A DNA stretch of 64,000 bases from J038 sp034437535 (GTDB lineage: Bacteria > Chloroflexota > Anaerolineae > Aggregatilineales > Phototrophicaceae): assembly GCA_034437535.1 (NCBI GenBank), contig DAOTTZ010000046.1, forward strand, positions 1 through 64,000, in the 5' to 3' direction. The notes below the pieces were generated by a model. It had not been told where the DNA came from. It searched no databases and worked only from the letters and a program-made list of their open reading frames with translations. Position numbers and translations under genes: made by a program. Positions 42,029 to 51,100 of the stretch are shown one piece after another; positions within the stretch are counted from its first letter, which is position 1; each line of letters opens with the position of its first letter.

Positions 42029-42931
42029 ATGGAGTTAATTCAACTGGAAGCATTCGACCGCGCCGCCCGTGAAGGAAGCTTCACCCGTGCGGCGGAGACA
42101 TTAGGGCTAACTCAGCCAGCAGTCAGCTTGCGGATTCGGACGTTAGAAAATGAGGTCGGCGGGGCGTTGTTCGTCCGGGCCGGCCACACTTTGAAATTAA
42201 CCCTCCTGGGCGAGCGATTTTTACCCTATGCCCGGCGCATTTTGACGATGCTCCAGGATGGTGTGCAGATCCTGCGCGATCACCAAGCCGGGCGGTTGGG
42301 CGAAGTTCGCATCGCCGCGCCGACACCGTTTTTACTCAGCTTTCTGGTGGATACACTCTCGAACTTCCGCCAGCGGCACCCGATGATCGACATCTTGATC
42401 CGCGAACGGGACAAAAAGACCATCCTGCAAATGTTATATGACCGTATGGTGACGTTGGGCTTGGTTAACGGCCCGATTTATGACGGCTATTTTCAGCAGA
42501 TCGTCCGCTTTCGTGATCCAATCCGGGCGGTGGTGGCGTCATCCCATCCGCTGGCATCGCACGAGCGGCTGACCATGACCGACATCTACCAACATACGAT
42601 CTTCCGTGTGTCGATGTTCCCGGCGATGACGGCCTTTATCAACGCGGTTGTGGAGCATGGCCGCGAAGGTAGCGGCGGCGCGGTGATCTCTGTGCCGATG
42701 GTGATGGCCCGGCGTATGGTGCAAGATGGACACGGGGTGACCTTTTTGCCGCAGACTTACATCCAGGCCAGCGTGGAGAGCGGTGAGCTTCATCTACTGG
42801 ACATCGATGATATGGAGCCGCTTCTCAGTGAGCCAGTCCTCATCACGCCGAAAGACCAGATGCTGGATGACGTGCATCAGCAATTCATTGAGACACTCAC
42901 CAGCACCTTCCCGGCACTGGTGGTGTCTTGA
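42029..42931 (+). CDS. LysR-family transcriptional regulator
   Basis: 300 residues. The N-terminal winged helix-turn-helix (about 1-60) has FDRAAREGSFTRAAETLGLTQPAVSLRIRTLE, and the linker helix follows. The C-terminal effector domain (about 90-290) has two alpha/beta lobes: VRIAAPTPFLLSFLVDTL, then MARRMVQDGHGVTFLPQTY, the usual region between subdomains. It would bind a small acid or ring compound and activate or repress target genes. The neighbouring SDR upstream or GMC oxidoreductase downstream (28 bases away, opposite strand) are plausible targets. The ribosome site is GGGAGCCG. Confidence 0.9.
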   Translation: MELIQLEAFDRAAREGSFTRAAETLGLTQPAVSLRIRTLENEVGGALFVRAGHTLKLTLLGERFLPYARRILTMLQDGVQILRDHQAGRLGEVRIAAPTPFLLSFLVDTLSNFRQRHPMIDILIRERDKKTILQMLYDRMVTLGLVNGPIYDGYFQQIVRFRDPIRAVVASSHPLASHERLTMTDIYQHTIFRVSMFPAMTAFINAVVEHGREGSGGAVISVPMVMARRMVQDGHGVTFLPQTYIQASVESGELHLLDIDDMEPLLSEPVLITPKDQMLDDVHQQFIETLTSTFPALVVS

Positions 42932-42958
42932 GGCCGTGCTTGCTGAGGGTGCGCCGGG

Positions 42959-44938
42959 CTAAAGCCGGGTCTTGATGTGCCCGGCGATGTAATGGGCCAC
43001 TGCCATAATCGACATCATCGGATTAACCCCCGGTGCGTTGGGCAAGGACGCGCCATCCGCCACATACAGGTTCTTCACTTCCCAGCTTTGCCCGGTTGGA
43101 TCAATGGCACCGCGTGCCGGGTCGCCGCCGATGCGGGCCGTTGACATTTGATGTGCGCTGAACAAAGCGAAGTCATTGAGGCGCAGGCCGCGCTTTTCGA
43201 CCCGATGCAGGAAACTTTCCAGACTGCCATTGGTACCGGGGCGATAGGTCGGACGGTCATTGTGTGGCGCGGCGATCTCAAGCGCACCCGCCGCATCGTG
43301 GATGCGTAATGCTTCCTTCAAGCCGAACATCAGATGCTTGGCATCATAATCACTCAGGCGATAATCGACCACCGGCTGACCGAATTTGCCCAGCTTAACC
43401 CGGCCCGCATCACGATCTCGCGTCAGGATGATGATGTTGGCGGTGTGGGGCAATTGCTGGATGACCTTTTTATGTTGGCGTGCCCCCGTCCAGGGGTTCG
43501 CCAGCGCGTTGAGGCCGGGGTGGGCGGGGGCGTTTTCCAGCCAGACGCCGTATCCGTTGCCGTCCAGGTTCTTGAAGTCGGTCACGACACGGGTTAAGGG
43601 TGCGCCGCGCCAGGGTTCAATGCGCTGTTCGAAGATGCCGGTCGTCACGGTCGTCGGGTGCAGGCGCAAGTTCTCACCGATGTTGCGATTGCTCAGGCCG
43701 GAGCGAAGTAGGATGGCCGGCGTGTGGATGGTGCCCGCGCTGATGACCACGACCTTCGCCCGGATGGTGACGTTGTGGACTTTCCCTTGTTGGTCGGTCA
43801 CCTTGACCACCGCCCCGCGCACCTGGCCTTCACTATGCAGGACGCGATCAACATGCCCCCGCACCACGATCTTCGCGCCAGCGTCGTAAGCATCCTGGAG
43901 GTACGTCTTGAGCGTGCTTTGCTTCGCGCCGAACTGACAGCCGTAATTGCAGAAGTCGCAGACCTCACACCCTTTGACGTTGCGGGCGACGACCTTACTG
44001 GTGTAGCCCAGGCTGGCACAGCCTTTGTCGAGCATCTGATTGTTGGGGTTGGCGATGCTCTCGTCTTCGTTGACGTTGGTGCGGGTCATCACCGCGTCGA
44101 AGGACTCCTGCAAGGCGTCACTGGTCGCGCCGCTAAAGCCGATGACCTTCTCCCATTCGTCCAGCACATAATCCGGCGTGCGGAACGAGGCCGACCAGTT
44201 GACGACCGTACCGCCGCCCAACACACTCCCCGCCAGGATGCTCATGGTGGTGTCTTCTGTGGTGAGCGCACCGTATTTTTCGTACATGGTATCCATGCTG
44301 GAAAGTTCATCACGCGGGTAATCATGGTCGGCGAAGTAATCGCCTTTTTCCACCACCATGACCTCATGCCCGGCGGTCGCCAGTTCCCCGGCGACGACGC
44401 CTCCCCCGGCTCCGCTACCGATGACCAGGATTTCAGTCTCTAGCGTGGCCGGCGCATTGATCGCGGTCGGTTCGATAGGGCGCGGTTCCGGGTCGCTGGG
44501 TGGGGGCACCTCAAAGCCCATGCCCGCCCAGGCCGGGTTCGGGTCTCCATCGGGCATCGTCGCGTAGAATAAGAACGTCGCCAACCGCTTAAACGTCAGG
44601 AAAGCGGTACGCCCCGCCTCGAAACGGCTGGTCGCCAGGGAATACAGCAGTTGCTCGCGAGCTTCCTGTGGCATATCTTTGAGCGGTGCCCAATGACGAG
44701 CGATGACCCCGTTAACCAGGCCGTTATCTAACGCCCGGAGCAAAAATCGCACCTGTCGTTTTTCTGCCGGGGTGGTCAGCCGTTCCAGCGACGCTTCAAC
44801 ACGGGCCGGGATGTCAAGATCGGTGGCGGTCGTCTGGAACAGTACCGGATCATCGTCGGCTTCTGGCTCCAGGCGTGGGATGAGTGTATTGCAGATGACG
44901 CTTAAGGTTGCACGTTCTTTGGGGTTTAAAAAAGTCAT
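42959..44938 (-). CDS. GMC-family oxidoreductase with gluconate-dehydrogenase-subunit-3-like N-terminus
   Basis: 659 residues. Residues 1-150 resemble the small gluconate 2-dehydrogenase subunit (NPKERATLSVICNTLIPRLEP). The FAD domain starts at about 165 with ILVIGSGAGGGVVAGELATAG and GSVLGGGTVVNWSASFRTP. Within it is a Cys-rich stretch GCEVCDFCNYGCQFGAKQS (C-x2-C-x2-C-x3-C), as in long-chain alcohol oxidases. The closing GMC C-terminal signature is HQMSTARIGGDPA with the catalytic His, then NLYVADGASLPNAPGVNP. It would oxidise a fatty alcohol, sterol or sugar alcohol, passing electrons to FAD. No signal peptide is visible. A TATAAT at 44980-44975 on the minus strand is a good -10 box. Confidence 0.85.
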   Translation of the reverse strand: MTFLNPKERATLSVICNTLIPRLEPEADDDPVLFQTTATDLDIPARVEASLERLTTPAEKRQVRFLLRALDNGLVNGVIARHWAPLKDMPQEAREQLLYSLATSRFEAGRTAFLTFKRLATFLFYATMPDGDPNPAWAGMGFEVPPPSDPEPRPIEPTAINAPATLETEILVIGSGAGGGVVAGELATAGHEVMVVEKGDYFADHDYPRDELSSMDTMYEKYGALTTEDTTMSILAGSVLGGGTVVNWSASFRTPDYVLDEWEKVIGFSGATSDALQESFDAVMTRTNVNEDESIANPNNQMLDKGCASLGYTSKVVARNVKGCEVCDFCNYGCQFGAKQSTLKTYLQDAYDAGAKIVVRGHVDRVLHSEGQVRGAVVKVTDQQGKVHNVTIRAKVVVISAGTIHTPAILLRSGLSNRNIGENLRLHPTTVTTGIFEQRIEPWRGAPLTRVVTDFKNLDGNGYGVWLENAPAHPGLNALANPWTGARQHKKVIQQLPHTANIIILTRDRDAGRVKLGKFGQPVVDYRLSDYDAKHLMFGLKEALRIHDAAGALEIAAPHNDRPTYRPGTNGSLESFLHRVEKRGLRLNDFALFSAHQMSTARIGGDPARGAIDPTGQSWEVKNLYVADGASLPNAPGVNPMMSIMAVAHYIAGHIKTRL

Positions 44939-45228
44939 CGCATCTAATTTCCTGCATAATCGAATCTTGATTTAATTATAGCGCAGAAATGCATTTAGGG
45001 TGTGGCCCAATTGCCGGGTGATCCCGTTAACGTAACATCCAGGCTGACTCGCTACATATAACGAGATTTATTTACAGAATTTTTATATTCTGCTCAAATG
45101 ACACACATATTTTTTTACTATCTTCATAAATATCTGGTTCTCCCTTATGGGCATAGGGATGATTAGTTTGCTTTTGAAGAGAGATGTGCTGTCGGGTAAC
45201 ACACATCTCTCTTCTCATTTTTTATGGG
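44939..45228. other. AT-rich gap of 290 bases, probably regulatory
   Basis: The gap lies between the start of the GMC gene and the end of the PD40 gene, both on the minus strand. It holds a likely -10 box for the GMC gene (minus strand TATAAT, 44980-44975), a 6-bp inverted repeat CAGAAT/ATTCTG (45075-45092), a weak hairpin near 45141-45160, and the strong hairpin at 45177-45213. No open reading frame of note is present. Confidence 0.5.
45177..45223 (+). terminator. Strong rho-independent terminator, oriented +
   Basis: AAGAGAGATGTG (45177-45188) pairs perfectly with CACATCTCTCTT (45202-45213) and is followed on the + strand by CTCATTTTTT. Both flanking genes are on the minus strand, where no T tract follows. 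It may end a + strand transcript starting inside the gap, or serve the PD40 operon as an imperfect terminator. Confidence 0.7.
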
Positions 45229-46023
45229 TTATGGGCGCAAGGCGAAACCGGCAACGCCTTCGATTAATGTTTCCATCTGCGGTGGATCCCCAGGCACAAT
45301 GCGATATAAATCTGCAAATTGTGTCGGTATCGTTATGGCAATTAGTGCATAATCGCCATTGGATGTCCAGACGGCCTCTCCCGTCGGGTAACCCCCCGTG
45401 ATAACGGTTGATGTTTTGCTCCCATCATCAAGATAAAGCGTCCAGGTATTGTCAGCCTCAGCTTCCCATATTAGGCGCGTCGTGCCATCTGGTGCTGGGT
45501 AGGTGTTCTCCCACGCTTGATCTTGCAAATAGTCTTGCGACATTGGATGATCAATGTCTAAGGGTGTCAGCGTGCCGGCCTCAAGATCGTACAGGGCTAA
45601 TTGAGAGACTGTACGTTGATCGCGATATTGCAGGATGAGTGTGTCGTTGTTGTCAGCCCAGGTCACATGCTGGACGAATTGCAGTGGCAGTCCGGTCACT
45701 GGCGGCGTCTGGCTCTGATTTTGCTCCATATCGTAGATGACTAACTCGAAACGATTGTCTTGCCGAGTCACCTGGATATAAGCGATATACCGGCCATCGG
45801 GCGACCATTCAACACGAGATGCTATCAGGTTGGGCGGCTCTAACGATCGTCTGTGCAAGTGGTCATAGATGACCAACTGACCATCGCTTTGCATGCGACC
45901 GTCAAGTCGTGTGTAGGCGATCACCGTGCCGATCTGCTGAGTGCCCCACATGATTGCGCTAGTTGTCATCAAGCTAAAGAGGATCACCAGGCCGACCAGC
46001 CCACGCCCGATCAAGGTCGCCAT
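45229..46023 (-). CDS. Membrane-anchored PD40/TolB-like beta-propeller protein
   Basis: 264 residues. An N-terminal membrane segment (about 5-27) is a signal anchor. The remaining residues form PD40-type blades: RVEWSPDGRYIAYI, VTWADNNDTLILQY, AVWTSNGDYALIAI, each with the WSPDG-like turn. This family of small propellers reports binding of a ligand or partner at the outer face. The start is the ATG at 46023; a TTG at 46047 would add eight residues. It overlaps the 3' end of the second PD40 gene by 13 bases and is the last gene of a three-gene operon (47992 to 45229). An exported sensor or scaffold is inferred. Confidence 0.75.
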   Translation of the reverse strand: MATLIGRGLVGLVILFSLMTTSAIMWGTQQIGTVIAYTRLDGRMQSDGQLVIYDHLHRRSLEPPNLIASRVEWSPDGRYIAYIQVTRQDNRFELVIYDMEQNQSQTPPVTGLPLQFVQHVTWADNNDTLILQYRDQRTVSQLALYDLEAGTLTPLDIDHPMSQDYLQDQAWENTYPAPDGTTRLIWEAEADNTWTLYLDDGSKTSTVITGGYPTGEAVWTSNGDYALIAITIPTQFADLYRIVPGDPPQMETLIEGVAGFALRP

Positions 46024-47066
46024 ACCGGGTTCCAATCGTCGATCCAATCAAAGGTCAACCGCCGCAAGCCGGAGCCGTCCGCGTCGATGAGGAAAATTTC
46101 GCTGTTAAACAACGGCACGCCGACAAATAACAATTGCTCACCATCGGGCGACCAGCGCGGCGCGTAATCCGGGTATAGGTTGATGGTCAACTGGCGCACA
46201 TCATCGCCCGCCGGGGTCATGGTGTAGAGGTCGTCATCGCCATCGCGATCACTGACGAATACCAACTGGTTGCCATCGGGTGACCATGTCGGCTCGATGT
46301 CTTCCCCTGGATGGCGAGAGAGGTTCAAGATGGCCCCGGTCTCCACGTTGACGCTGTAGATCTCGGCGTTGCCGTTGGCACGCGAGACAAATGCCAGATG
46401 TGATCCTCCCGGCGACCAGGTCAACCCGTCATTGTCTACGCGCAAGCCCACCGTCAGCCTTTGCGGGAGAGAACGCGATGCCAGATAGATGTCACTTTCG
46501 CCGTCGCCGCTGGCGACATACGCCAGATGACGACCATCCGGTGACCAGATCGGGCGGCGTTCATCGGCTGGTAGAGTCGCCAGCGGGTGGTTCTGCTGGA
46601 TGAAATAACGCGGTGAACGCGCCACATCGCGCACTCGCACATCCCAGTCTGTGCCGTTGAATGTGCTGTAGGCGATCCGGTTCGAGCCATCCGGTGCCCA
46701 GGCGGGGTCGGTCTCATCCACCCCGGCCTGGTTCAAAAATCGGGCTGTGCCGGTGGCGAAATCCAACACGATGATAAGCGTCTGCCCGCCGACACTGGCA
46801 ACCAGGGCCATTTGCCGGCCATCCGGCGACCAGGCCGGCAGGCGATAGCGGGCGCGGTCGGCTGGCAAGGTCTGCGTCAGGTTGGCCGCCAGCCCCCGGT
46901 TGATGTCCATGAGTTGGATCTCCCAATCATCGACGGCATATTTAGAGACGTAAGTCACCTGTGGGCCGACGAGTAGAAATGCCCCGGCTCCGATCACAAT
47001 GAAGGTCAACAGGATCTTGACCGTAATCAATAGGAATGCCAGCCGGAAAAGGCGCAGGCTCATCAT
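46011..47066 (-). CDS. Exported PD40/TolB-like beta-propeller protein
   Basis: 351 residues. A signal anchor (about 10-33) is followed by six PD40 blades with the pattern (P/R)-x-W-S-P-D-G: LPAWSPDGRQMALV, PAWAPDGSNRIAYS, PIWSPDGRHLAYV, LTWSPGGSHLAFVS, PTWSPDGNQLVFVS and PRWSPDGEQLLFVG. This is the TolB C-terminal propeller layout, without the TolB N-terminal domain. The protein would sit outside the cell and bind a protein or cell-wall partner. Its ATG overlaps the stop of the upstream lipoprotein gene (ATGA, 47063-47066), so the three genes are translated as a unit. Confidence 0.83.
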   Translation of the reverse strand: MMSLRLFRLAFLLITVKILLTFIVIGAGAFLLVGPQVTYVSKYAVDDWEIQLMDINRGLAANLTQTLPADRARYRLPAWSPDGRQMALVASVGGQTLIIVLDFATGTARFLNQAGVDETDPAWAPDGSNRIAYSTFNGTDWDVRVRDVARSPRYFIQQNHPLATLPADERRPIWSPDGRHLAYVASGDGESDIYLASRSLPQRLTVGLRVDNDGLTWSPGGSHLAFVSRANGNAEIYSVNVETGAILNLSRHPGEDIEPTWSPDGNQLVFVSDRDGDDDLYTMTPAGDDVRQLTINLYPDYAPRWSPDGEQLLFVGVPLFNSEIFLIDADGSGLRRLTFDWIDDWNPVWRP

Positions 47067-47992
47067 GGATCAAAGCTCTGCCAGGTGCCGTCATCGAGTA
47101 ACGCCGCCCGCAGGGTCTGCGCTGGCAAGAAAACGAGTCGTCCGCTGGTGTAGCGTTGGATGTTGGCGGTGTCGCCACTTTCACCGGCTAAGGCCCATCC
47201 CAGGCTGGTCTGTACGGTGGGATTCTCGCGCCAGACCTTGCCGAAGCCGCGAATCGGTTCTTGTAAGCCGGGGCCGGGTGGGGCCGCGCCGGAGCTTTCC
47301 GGGTCGGTGGCCGGGTTGAACGTGTCGTCAAAGCGTTGGTACTGTCCATCGTCGTACAGCACGTAGATGCTTCCTGGTGTGTCGTTGAGCCAGACCATTG
47401 TTCCCCGTTCAAAGGGTTGAGAAGCCGCGGCCAGGGTCGTCGGGGTGGCATCGACCGGGCAACCGGCGGCGGCGGGCGGCGTCTGGAAGGGCGGACTCGG
47501 TGTGAGGGTGCAATTGCCGGGAATCGGCGTGGGGGTCGCCAGCAGGCCAATCGGCGTTGGCGGCAGGGTCGGTGCGCCCGGTTGATAGGTCAACGAGAAA
47601 TCAGGGGTGTTGCTGATGGTGGGTGGGGGTTGTGTCGGTTGGATGACCGTCGCTTGCAAGGCCAATTCGACGAATGCACCCAGGGCATCTGGTTCTGGTG
47701 TCTCGGTTGGCGTCAGGGTGAGCGTGGGCGAGGGTGTATCGGTAATGGTGTTGCTCGGCGTCAGGGTGATGGTCGCGGTGTGGGTGGCTGTCGCGGTTAT
47801 TGACTGAGTCGCGGTGGCCTGTTGGGTTTGGGTAGGTGTTGCGGTTGCGGTCGAACTGGCGGGAATCGTCGGAGTCACATCGGTTGATTCCGCTAAGACG
47901 ATTCGCGTCGGCAATGGGCCGGGATCTTCCGCCGGGCCACTACAGGCCGCCAAAAGCAGTATCAATAGCCCTATGATTATCCAGTGTCGCAT
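47063..47992 (-). CDS. Lipoprotein with Thr/Pro linker, first gene of the PD40 operon
   Basis: 309 residues. Lipobox LAAC with Cys17 lipidated, followed by the motif LPTRIVLAES seen also in the lipoproteins at 10930 and 11968. A Thr/Pro-rich linker runs to about residue 160. The last 130 residues begin after a Cys pair and hold the module shared with the protein at 11968 (FERGTMVWLN, IYVLYDDGQYQRFDD). It precedes two PD40 propellers and overlaps the first by four bases. I infer a surface complex made of a lipoprotein and two anchored propellers. Function unknown. Confidence 0.75.
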   Translation of the reverse strand: MRHWIIIGLLILLLAACSGPAEDPGPLPTRIVLAESTDVTPTIPASSTATATPTQTQQATATQSITATATHTATITLTPSNTITDTPSPTLTLTPTETPEPDALGAFVELALQATVIQPTQPPPTISNTPDFSLTYQPGAPTLPPTPIGLLATPTPIPGNCTLTPSPPFQTPPAAAGCPVDATPTTLAAASQPFERGTMVWLNDTPGSIYVLYDDGQYQRFDDTFNPATDPESSGAAPPGPGLQEPIRGFGKVWRENPTVQTSLGWALAGESGDTANIQRYTSGRLVFLPAQTLRAALLDDGTWQSFDP

Positions 47993-48108
47993 GAAATCGC
48001 CTCCAACACCCGGTACTTTCGTCTATGATAGCAGGTTTTTAAGCTTACTGAATGCCAGTTTGGTGTAAGATATGGGTTACTGAGCTAGCAATGTAGCGAA
48101 GGCTTTTG

Positions 48109-51100
48109 ATGACAACTGTCCTGGATACAGTACGTAATTTGATGGAGGCGGGGGAGGATGCCGCCGCCCTGGAGTCGCTCAACGAGTTGATTGAGACCGA
48201 CCCCAATGATGCATCGCACACGTTACGGTTGGCGTTGATCGCTGATAAAGTGACCACCAACGCTGATTACGCTCGGTATGCCGCCGATACCCTGAAATAC
48301 TTCGGCGATGACATGCCCAATCAAGCGCAAGCACCTTATGAACGCATCGTGGAGGCTGTTAACCAGCAATTAGACAAGATCGAGCGTGACCTGGACGGTG
48401 ACGCCACACCCAAGTCAATTTATGAGACCTGCCAGACACTCGAACCGCTGGCTCCACATTTCCTACGTTTGTTACTTTATCGGGCGCGGGCCATCATCAA
48501 ACTGAACGAGCAGTCGCGCTCATCACTCTTTAACCGGTTTAGCAATCGCAACCGCGACCAGAATAATTCAGATGATAACCCGCCAGTCCGGCAGGCGTTG
48601 GATGATCTGGAAACACTGGTTGATCTTGTGGGGGATGGTCACCCGCTTTATAACCAGGCGGCGGCATATCTACCCGACGTCTACCGCAAGATGAGCCGGT
48701 TGTTCAGCGCGTTGACGTGGTTCGCCCGTGCGGAGCAGGCCGGCCATGATCTACACCAGGATTGGCAGGCGACGGCTAAGGACGCGCTCAAGCGCATCCT
48801 GGAGGTGTTAGATAAAGATCTGGAAACCAAAGATCGGTCGGTCTTCGACAAGATCGGGCCGATTGAATCATTGCCTGAAGTGCAGGCCCGGTTAGCTGAT
48901 TTAGCCTTGATTAACGGTGAACTCCAGACGGCAGAAGCCCATTACCGCACCATCCAGCAGGCCGAACCATCGGCCATATTCAGCCGGGAGCTATTGATCG
49001 GGATTGAGTCCGTCGGCTTTGAAATCGGCACCCGTGTGACCAGTCCTTCGTCTTTTGGCCGCCGGTTCGGGTCACCATTTGGTAATCCGTTCCAGCGCAA
49101 GGATGAAAAAGAGGACGACGCCGAGCCAGAGATACGGCGGCCCGTCGATAAATACGGCTTCCCACGCGGTAATCTGCGTTTGTATGCCTTAGCCGGGTTG
49201 ATCGAAATCGCTGACCAGCGCGGTGATAGCACCACCGTCCGTGACTTGATTTATACCATGTTAGATGATCGCCAGATCCCCGCCGCACAGAACGACCGGC
49301 TTCTCATGCGGTTGGATTCGCTGGAGTCAGATGTTGAGACTCAACGACTGGAAGCAGTGCGGGCTGAGCTGGCGGAGGCCGTCAAAGCGGGTGCCTGGGA
49401 CGAGGCGCACGATGTCGCCCTGACGCTGGTCAACCTGAGTGGAGCCGAACCGGGTGATTTCGTGTGGCTGGCGGCTTGCATGGCGCGGCGATCTCGCCCA
49501 GCGGAGGCTATCGCCCAGGTCTTGAGCCGGGTTCCACCTTCAGCGATCAGCGCGTTACCAAAAGCAGAAGCCCGGCGTCTGCTGGATGCACTTACCGAGT
49601 CCGGCTATTGGGATGTCGCAGATCGGTATGTCGAACCGCTCCAGACCGCGAAGAAATGGTGGGCGGATTATCAAGCGCGGCGGGCGGATTATCTGTCGGC
49701 TGAATTGAAGACCGCACGGGATCGACTGGCCGCCGGGAACGTCGATGAGGCCGAGCGCATCGCGGAGCGGTTGTTGTTGATCGCGCCGGATTTCGCCCCG
49801 GCTACGTTGGTACTGGCGCGGGTGATGATCGCCCGGCGGCACTGGTCAACCGCCCGCACCCTCTTGACGCCGCTGGAAGGGCAACCGGCCTTGCAGGAGA
49901 ACGTACAACGTCTGCTGACTGAGGTCGATGTGGCGGAAGGTCATCTGAACCGGGCACAGGAGCGGCTGAAATCGCTCGATGAAGCGGCCACCGCGACCGC
50001 ATTGGCGCGGCGCATGGCCCACATGCCCCATATCGCCGTTCGCCCAGCAGAGTCAACCGTTTCGCCCGATACACTGGGGCGACGGCCCGCCGATGACCTG
50101 TGGAATGCTTTTTTCGCGGTGCGGTTATCTGGCGTGCATGTCGCCAAGCGCATTCCGTCCATCCAGCAACAGACGGCGGAATTTCTCATCGGCCTGCACC
50201 GGGTCGATCAATATCTGGCGCAACCACACTTCGTCTGGCGGTATATCGGGCGTGAGGGTCGGCTGACTATTGCGCTAATCTGCCGGGTGGAAGCCCACAC
50301 CGAATCTGCCGCGACCACGACCGCACAGTCGATCTGGCGCATCCTGCGGCAATTGCTCCCCTTGCAAGAGGCCCGCATCTACACTTACGAGCCGGTCATC
50401 CACCCGGATGAACTGGCGTACCTGCTGGAACCACTCCCGGTGCAGGCCGCCGCCCAGGTGGTGCGGGATGAACCGGCCACCGCCGCCCTGGGGGATGACT
50501 TCTACCGGGTGTCGTCGTTCGGCGTGTATGCCGGGCCGATGCACCGGATGCTCCGTATGATCGCAGAGCATCCGGGTGGTGCAGTCGTGGAGACTTACTT
50601 CCACCCGACTGATGTATACCCCTGGGAGCGGCGAGCCATCGAGGACATGCTCTCCGACAGTGGTGATGAACCGGACTTCAGGCGGATGCGCGGCCAGGTC
50701 ATGGTGCAGTTGGAAAAATCCGCCGGCTATCAATCCGCCGCGAAGGTCTACCAGGAACTGACCGGATCACTCCAGACATTGCCATTCATCGTGCAGACGC
50801 GCATCACCGCGCCCAATGCCATCGACCCGGCCCTACCGGAGATGGTCGGCCTGGAATTGTTCGGCGCATCGTCTTACCGGGTGCAGACTGCCTACACCAC
50901 GACCGATGTCGATGCCGCCCGCCAGAACTTGACTGCGATCAGTGGCGAACGCTGGGGGTATACCGCCGCGCCCAATGGCCTGGAACGCTGGCGGTATCTG
51001 CTCACGCCGATGGAAGCCCTCACCGCCGCCCGCCTCCCGACGCCGGGGCCGGATGGCCTGCCTGGGGTCTCCACGCTGAAGGTGCGCGTCGCCCCGTTGC

